A stretch of 9,520 bases of DNA, from NCBI GenBank assembly GCA_030832235.1, contig JAURJO010000212.1, forward strand, positions 1 through 9,520. The letters are read 5' to 3'. This stretch comes from Verrucomicrobiota bacterium (lineage in GTDB: Bacteria; Verrucomicrobiota; Verrucomicrobiia; Opitutales; Opitutaceae). Positions 5,654 to 9,520 of the stretch are shown here, piece after piece. The first letter of the stretch is position 1; each line of letters opens with the position of its first letter. The notes under the pieces were generated by a model. That model worked only from the letters and a program-made list of their open reading frames with translations. It did not search any database and had not been told where the DNA came from. Position numbers and translations under genes: made by a program.

Positions 5654-8600
5654 ATGCCCCGCCCCCTGAACACGAGGAACCTCCTCACCGCCACCTTATC
5701 GATCGCCGCGATCTTCGCCGCCGAAGCCCCACCTCCGGCTGAGACGGTGAAGCTGAACCCGTTCGTTGTGAGCGAAAACGACGCCGTTGGCTACTCGGCC
5801 GCCAGTACACTGGCCGGAACGCGCATCAACACCGCCCTGCGCGACGTCGGCGCCGCGATCAGCATCATCACACCCGAGTTTCTGGCGGACACGGCAGCCA
5901 CGAACCTCGGAGAACTGCTCTCCCTCACCACCGCCACCGAGGTCGGCGGGGTCGCGGGCAACTTCGCCGGCGGCGCCGTCGACTCCGGCCGCCCCGACAT
6001 GTCGGAAAGCCGCGAGAATCCGCAGGCCAACAACCGTGTCCGCGGCATCGGCGCGGCCACGACGACGCGCGACTATTTTCTCACCGACATCCCTTTCGAC
6101 GCCTACAACTCCTCCGGCGTCACGATCAGCCGCGGCCCGAACTCCCTCCTATTCGGCGTCGGCAACCCCGCCGGCATCATCGAGGGATCGATCGTCCGCC
6201 CCCAGCTGCAACGCAACCGTTCCTCGGTCACGGGAGTGTTCGCCTCGGAAAACTCCTACCGCGGCGTCCTCGACCTCAATCGCGTGCTGGTGCGCGACCG
6301 CCTCGCGTTGCGCGTCGCGACCGTGAGCGAGCATAACAACTACCAGCAGAAGCCCGCCTTCGACCGGAAGCGCCGCGGCTTCATTTCAGTCGAGGGCGTG
6401 CTGCGCGACGGCCGCGCCGGCGGCTGGCTGGGACGCACCGCGGTGCGCGTCTCGGGTGAGATGGGCGACAGCCAGTCGAACCCCGTGAACGTGATCCCGC
6501 CGGTGAACACCATGCTCAACTTCTTCGAGCCGCCGAATCCCGCGATCGCCGGCATGCCCGGCACCAACCTCGACGCGCGTCTCGTCACCGGCTCGCCCAC
6601 GTTCTCCTGGCGGCCGCGCGTCACCGTCGACAACCGCCTGAATTCCTCGGACATCGTGGCCGCCAATCCCGGCATCGGCGTGCCGTACTTTATCCAGATA
6701 CCTCTGGTCTATGACACCCCGGGGCAGCAGAAGCCGGGCTACGCGAGTTCCAACAACCCCGCGCTCGGGGGCATCGCCGGCATCATGGGGCGCATCCGTT
6801 ACGCGCAAAACCCGAACGGCCGCCCGTCAATCGACACGTTCTACAGCGGCACTGTGGTCCCAACCGGTTTCGTATCCCCCACGCTTCAAAACCGCGCCAT
6901 TTTTGATTACCGCGAGCGCCTCCTCAGTGGCGGCCTGAACCACGTCGACCAGATCTTCCAGGTCGGCAACGCCGCGCTCACCCAGGAACTGTTCGGCGGC
7001 CTCGGCGGCCTGGAGCTCGCGTTTGACCAGCAAAAGACCCGCTCCACGCGCCTGCTGCCTTTCTCGTTCGGCAACAACGGCGGCGGTGCTCCCGCGAGCG
7101 CCATTTCCATCGACGTCGCCCAGTACCTTTCCAACGACCAGCCGAACCCCAACCTCGGCCGGCCGTTCGTCGACCAGCAGGGCATCACCGACCGCACGCA
7201 GCGCGGCACGCGCGAGGCGTTCCGCGCCACGGGTTTCTACCGCCTTAACCTCGCCTCCCGCGGACCGCGCTTCCTCGGGATCGACCTCGGCAACCACGTC
7301 ATCACCGGCCTCTACACCCGGAACCGCAACGACGCCGAGACGCTCAGCTATGCAACGGGTTGGACCAGCAACACCCGCAACCTCAACACCGACGTGTTTC
7401 AGGCGACCATCGGCAGCAACTTCCGCACGACCCCGCTCGTGCTGCAATACCTCGGGCCGTCGGTGCTGAACGCGAATTCGATCAACGACGTCCGCATCAC
7501 CGAGGTCGTCACCGCGCCGCTCCCGCGCACCGGCGACACCCACAACGTCACCTTCTTTGACTTCACGAACAAGAAGATGGTCACCGAGCCGCTCTCCGTC
7601 CTGCGCTTCCTCAACGGCAACTCCCGCAGCCGGCAGCTCATCGACTCGCGCTCGATCAGCGTGAAGAGCGATTTCCTCTCCAGCAATATCGTCACCGTCG
7701 CCGGCTGGCGCTGGGACCACCTCCGCACGTTCTCCAGCGTGGGCAACAAGCGCAACGCCGACGACACGCTCGACAACTCCGCGCTGCGCCTCGACTCCAC
7801 GCCCAACCTCGACGAGCGCGGCCGCAGCTTCACTTGGAGCGCCGTCGGCCGCTTGCCTCGCCGCCTCACCCGCGCGCTGCCGCTCGGCATGGAGATCGGT
7901 GGGTTCTACAACTCCTCGGGCAATTTCAACCCGGTCAACATCCGCACCAATCTCAACGGCGAGATCATACCCGCCCCCGCCGGCACCACGCGCGAGTACG
8001 GCGTGCTCGTCGAGTTCCTCGAGCGCCGGGTTTCCTTGCGCGTGAACGCGTTCCACACGGAGCAGACCGACGCCTCCAATGGCGCACAGGGTGCAACCAG
8101 CGGGATCTTCAATTTCCCCAACTTCATGGCCGACCGCTACGTCACCGCGCAGACGCAGGGCATCGCCTTCAACTCCATCCCCGGTGTCACCGCCGCGGGC
8201 TACACCTCCTACCAGCAGCTCTACCAGGCATTCTTCCAATTGCTGCCCGAGCCCTCACGCACAGTGAAGAACCTGCGGCTCAACGCCGCCGGCAACGGGC
8301 TGCTCTCCAACGGCATCGCCGGCCTCACCGACACCAGCAACCTCGACGCCCGCGGGCTCGAGACCGAACTGGTCGGCAACGTCACGCGCCATTGGCGGGT
8401 GTCGTTCAACGTGGCCAAGCAGGAAACGGTCGTCAGTGGTTCGGCGCGTCTCACCAAGGAGGTCGCCGACGCGGTTTACGCCAACATGGTCAAATTGAAC
8501 CTCCTCGGAATCGACCAGGGCCCCGCGCTGCCCGAGCGCCAGACCGCCGCGACCCGCTTCGCTTCCAACGTCGGCAACCCGCTCGCGGCCACCCTCGCCC

Positions 8601-9085
8601 GCGACGGCGCCGTCTCGCCGGAGCAGCGGAAATGGCGTGCCAACTTCACTTCGACCTACGACCTCAAGGCGTTCGATCACCCCGTGCTCAAGGCGATGAG
8701 CGTCGGCGCGTCGGTGCGCTGGCAGGGCCGGGTCGCCATCGGCGCCCCATTCCTCACCGGCAAAGCCCTGAAGGAAAAAATCTCGGCCACCGACAAACGC
8801 TACCCCGATCCCGCGAAAATCGCGGATTCCGATCCCATCATGCAGACGCAGTTCCCCGACCTCGCGAACCCGTTCTACGGACCGCAGGAACTCGCGGGCG
8901 ATGTCTGGGCTGGCTACCGCCGTCGCGTCTTCGGCCGCATCGACTGGCGCCTGCAGCTCAACGTCCGCAACGCTTGGGGCAACGGATCCGACATCCCCGT
9001 GACGGCCAACCCTGACGGCCGCGTCGCCGTCATCCGCATCCCCAACGAGACCCGCTGGATCCTGTCGAACACGTTCACGTTCTGA
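5654..9085 (+). CDS. TonB-dependent outer-membrane receptor (Opitutaceae-type)
   Basis: This 1143-residue outer-membrane transporter is powered by TonB-ExbBD. Residues 1 to about 24 form a signal peptide. ETVKLNPFVVSE (30-41) is the likely TonB-box region. The plug domain spans about 45-180, with RVRGIGAATTTRDYFLTDIP at 128-147 and the characteristic ISRGPNSLLFGVGNPAGII at 158-176. The rest is a long beta-barrel that ends in TFTF; a C-terminal Phe is the usual barrel-assembly signal. The length is typical for the large receptors of Opitutaceae. No carboxypeptidase-like N-terminal extension is seen, so this is not a classic SusC. The substrate cannot be inferred, and no SusD-like, glycoside hydrolase or siderophore gene is adjacent. 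The ATG has no Shine-Dalgarno; the leader is pyrimidine-rich. The insertion sequence ends 54 bp upstream and may have removed the native promoter. Confidence 0.93.
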   Translation: MPRPLNTRNLLTATLSIAAIFAAEAPPPAETVKLNPFVVSENDAVGYSAASTLAGTRINTALRDVGAAISIITPEFLADTAATNLGELLSLTTATEVGGVAGNFAGGAVDSGRPDMSESRENPQANNRVRGIGAATTTRDYFLTDIPFDAYNSSGVTISRGPNSLLFGVGNPAGIIEGSIVRPQLQRNRSSVTGVFASENSYRGVLDLNRVLVRDRLALRVATVSEHNNYQQKPAFDRKRRGFISVEGVLRDGRAGGWLGRTAVRVSGEMGDSQSNPVNVIPPVNTMLNFFEPPNPAIAGMPGTNLDARLVTGSPTFSWRPRVTVDNRLNSSDIVAANPGIGVPYFIQIPLVYDTPGQQKPGYASSNNPALGGIAGIMGRIRYAQNPNGRPSIDTFYSGTVVPTGFVSPTLQNRAIFDYRERLLSGGLNHVDQIFQVGNAALTQELFGGLGGLELAFDQQKTRSTRLLPFSFGNNGGGAPASAISIDVAQYLSNDQPNPNLGRPFVDQQGITDRTQRGTREAFRATGFYRLNLASRGPRFLGIDLGNHVITGLYTRNRNDAETLSYATGWTSNTRNLNTDVFQATIGSNFRTTPLVLQYLGPSVLNANSINDVRITEVVTAPLPRTGDTHNVTFFDFTNKKMVTEPLSVLRFLNGNSRSRQLIDSRSISVKSDFLSSNIVTVAGWRWDHLRTFSSVGNKRNADDTLDNSALRLDSTPNLDERGRSFTWSAVGRLPRRLTRALPLGMEIGGFYNSSGNFNPVNIRTNLNGEIIPAPAGTTREYGVLVEFLERRVSLRVNAFHTEQTDASNGAQGATSGIFNFPNFMADRYVTAQTQGIAFNSIPGVTAAGYTSYQQLYQAFFQLLPEPSRTVKNLRLNAAGNGLLSNGIAGLTDTSNLDARGLETELVGNVTRHWRVSFNVAKQETVVSGSARLTKEVADAVYANMVKLNLLGIDQGPALPERQTAATRFASNVGNPLAATLARDGAVSPEQRKWRANFTSTYDLKAFDHPVLKAMSVGASVRWQGRVAIGAPFLTGKALKEKISATDKRYPDPAKIADSDPIMQTQFPDLANPFYGPQELAGDVWAGYRRRVFGRIDWRLQLNVRNAWGNGSDIPVTANPDGRVAVIRIPNETRWILSNTFTF

Positions 9086-9095
9086 CGCCGGAATA

Positions 9096-9112
9096 CCCGC
9101 GGTTCACGCGGG
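9096..9112. terminator. Short GC hairpin after the receptor gene (possible terminator)
   Basis: CCCGCG (9096-9101) and CGCGGG (9107-9112) form a 6-bp stem with a 5-base loop. It lies 11 bp past the receptor stop and, on the other strand, 20 bp past the tRNA 3' end. There is no T-tract, so the assignment rests on position and stem only. Confidence 0.3.
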
Positions 9113-9131
9113 CCGCGGCCGCGCGAGAGAT

Positions 9132-9217
<86 letters not shown>

Positions 9218-9288
9218 AGCGCGGGGCGCGGAACGTCGCGACTCGACTTCCGGACGGCAAGCGCATTTTTCGCCCCCAGCCGCTCGTC

Positions 9289-9520
9289 GTGCAAGCCACT
9301 CGCCCAACCTACCGCGGACGCCTAGCACCCTCGCCCACCGGGCTGCTCCACCTTGGACACGCTCGGACGTTCTGGATCGCGGCGCAACGGGCCGCGGCGA
9401 CCAGCGGCGAGCTGCTGCTGCGTAACGACGATCTCGACCGCGACCGCTGCCGGCCAGAATTCGTCGACGCGATGCGCGAGGATCTGGCGTGGCTCGGCCT
9501 GCGCTGGTGCGAGCCAATGA
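9289..9520 (+). CDS. gluQ: Glutamyl-Q tRNA(Asp) synthetase, 5' part only
   Basis: The N-terminal 77 codons of a class I aminoacyl-tRNA synthetase-like protein are visible; the gene continues past the window. RGRLAPSPTGLLHLGHART carries the HIGH-type signature (HLGH). LLLRNDDLDRDRCRPEFVDA and REDLAWLGLRW match GluQ-RS (YadB) rather than GluRS: LRxDDLDRxRCRPE replaces the GluRS form LRIEDTDRxR, and GHARTFWIA replaces GGARTALFN. GluQ-RS lacks the anticodon-binding domain and attaches glutamate to queuosine in tRNA(Asp). The start is taken as GTG 9289, the only conventional start between the in-frame stop at 9205 and the first conserved residues. No Shine-Dalgarno is visible. The gene is divergent from the tRNA-Tyr gene, 71 bp away. 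The zinc site and KMSKS region lie outside the window, so the GluQ versus GluRS call rests on these N-terminal motifs. Confidence 0.85.
   Translation, partial: MQATRPTYRGRLAPSPTGLLHLGHARTFWIAAQRAAATSGELLLRNDDLDRDRCRPEFVDAMREDLAWLGLRWCEPM

Noticed and set aside
6827..8239. 470-codon open frame on the minus strand inside the TonB receptor gene
   Set aside because: Its Val/Glu/Gly/Ala/Arg-rich composition has no fold signature; it is the codon-position mirror of the receptor barrel region.

Overview
The window is high-GC DNA (roughly two thirds G+C by eye) that most resembles an Opitutaceae-type member of the Verrucomicrobiota. The main reason is the 1143-residue TonB-dependent receptor: its mature N-terminus (NPFVVSE, then a GYSAASTLAGTR stretch) and plug end (ISRGPNSLLFGVGNPAGII) are the form I associate with the large receptor families of that group. 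Most start codons also lack a Shine-Dalgarno sequence. The taxonomic call is inference from motif memory, not from a database comparison.

Layout. From 28 to 912 (-) lies an exported alpha/beta-hydrolase with a complete Ser-Asp-His triad. Divergent from it, at 1008-1832 (+), is a metallo-beta-lactamase-fold hydrolase carrying an N-terminal helical, XRE-like domain. It is followed 20 bp later by a secreted protein (1853-2932, +) that joins a beta/gamma-crystallin-like domain to three DUF4214-type repeats through a Pro-rich linker; these two may form an operon. Next comes an unusually AT-rich island (about 3030-3180). It holds a repeated TTGGGTAATT element, a palindrome, and a convincing sigma-54 (-24/-12) promoter immediately in front of a small 65-codon ORF (3199-3396, +). 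A short-chain dehydrogenase/reductase follows in convergent orientation (3421-4095, -).

Between the SDR gene and the TonB receptor gene sits a complete 1366-bp IS481-family insertion sequence (4234-5599). It has an intact DDE transposase and 43-bp imperfect terminal inverted repeats, each built of two copies of a shorter repeat 25 bp apart. Removing it leaves about 190 bp of divergent intergenic DNA, so it probably split the shared promoter region. Two perfect hairpins lie back to back at the 3' end of the transposase gene. The receptor gene (5654-9085, +) follows and ends in an outer-membrane-type C-terminal Phe. After it come a tRNA-Tyr(GUA) gene with encoded CCA (9132-9217, -) and, divergent, the 5' part of gluQ (glutamyl-Q tRNA(Asp) synthetase, from 9289), which runs off the window.

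The genes do not form one obvious pathway. This looks like chromosomal housekeeping and accessory DNA disturbed by one insertion sequence. The least explained part is the sigma-54 promoter, palindrome and small-ORF unit at about 3037-3396.
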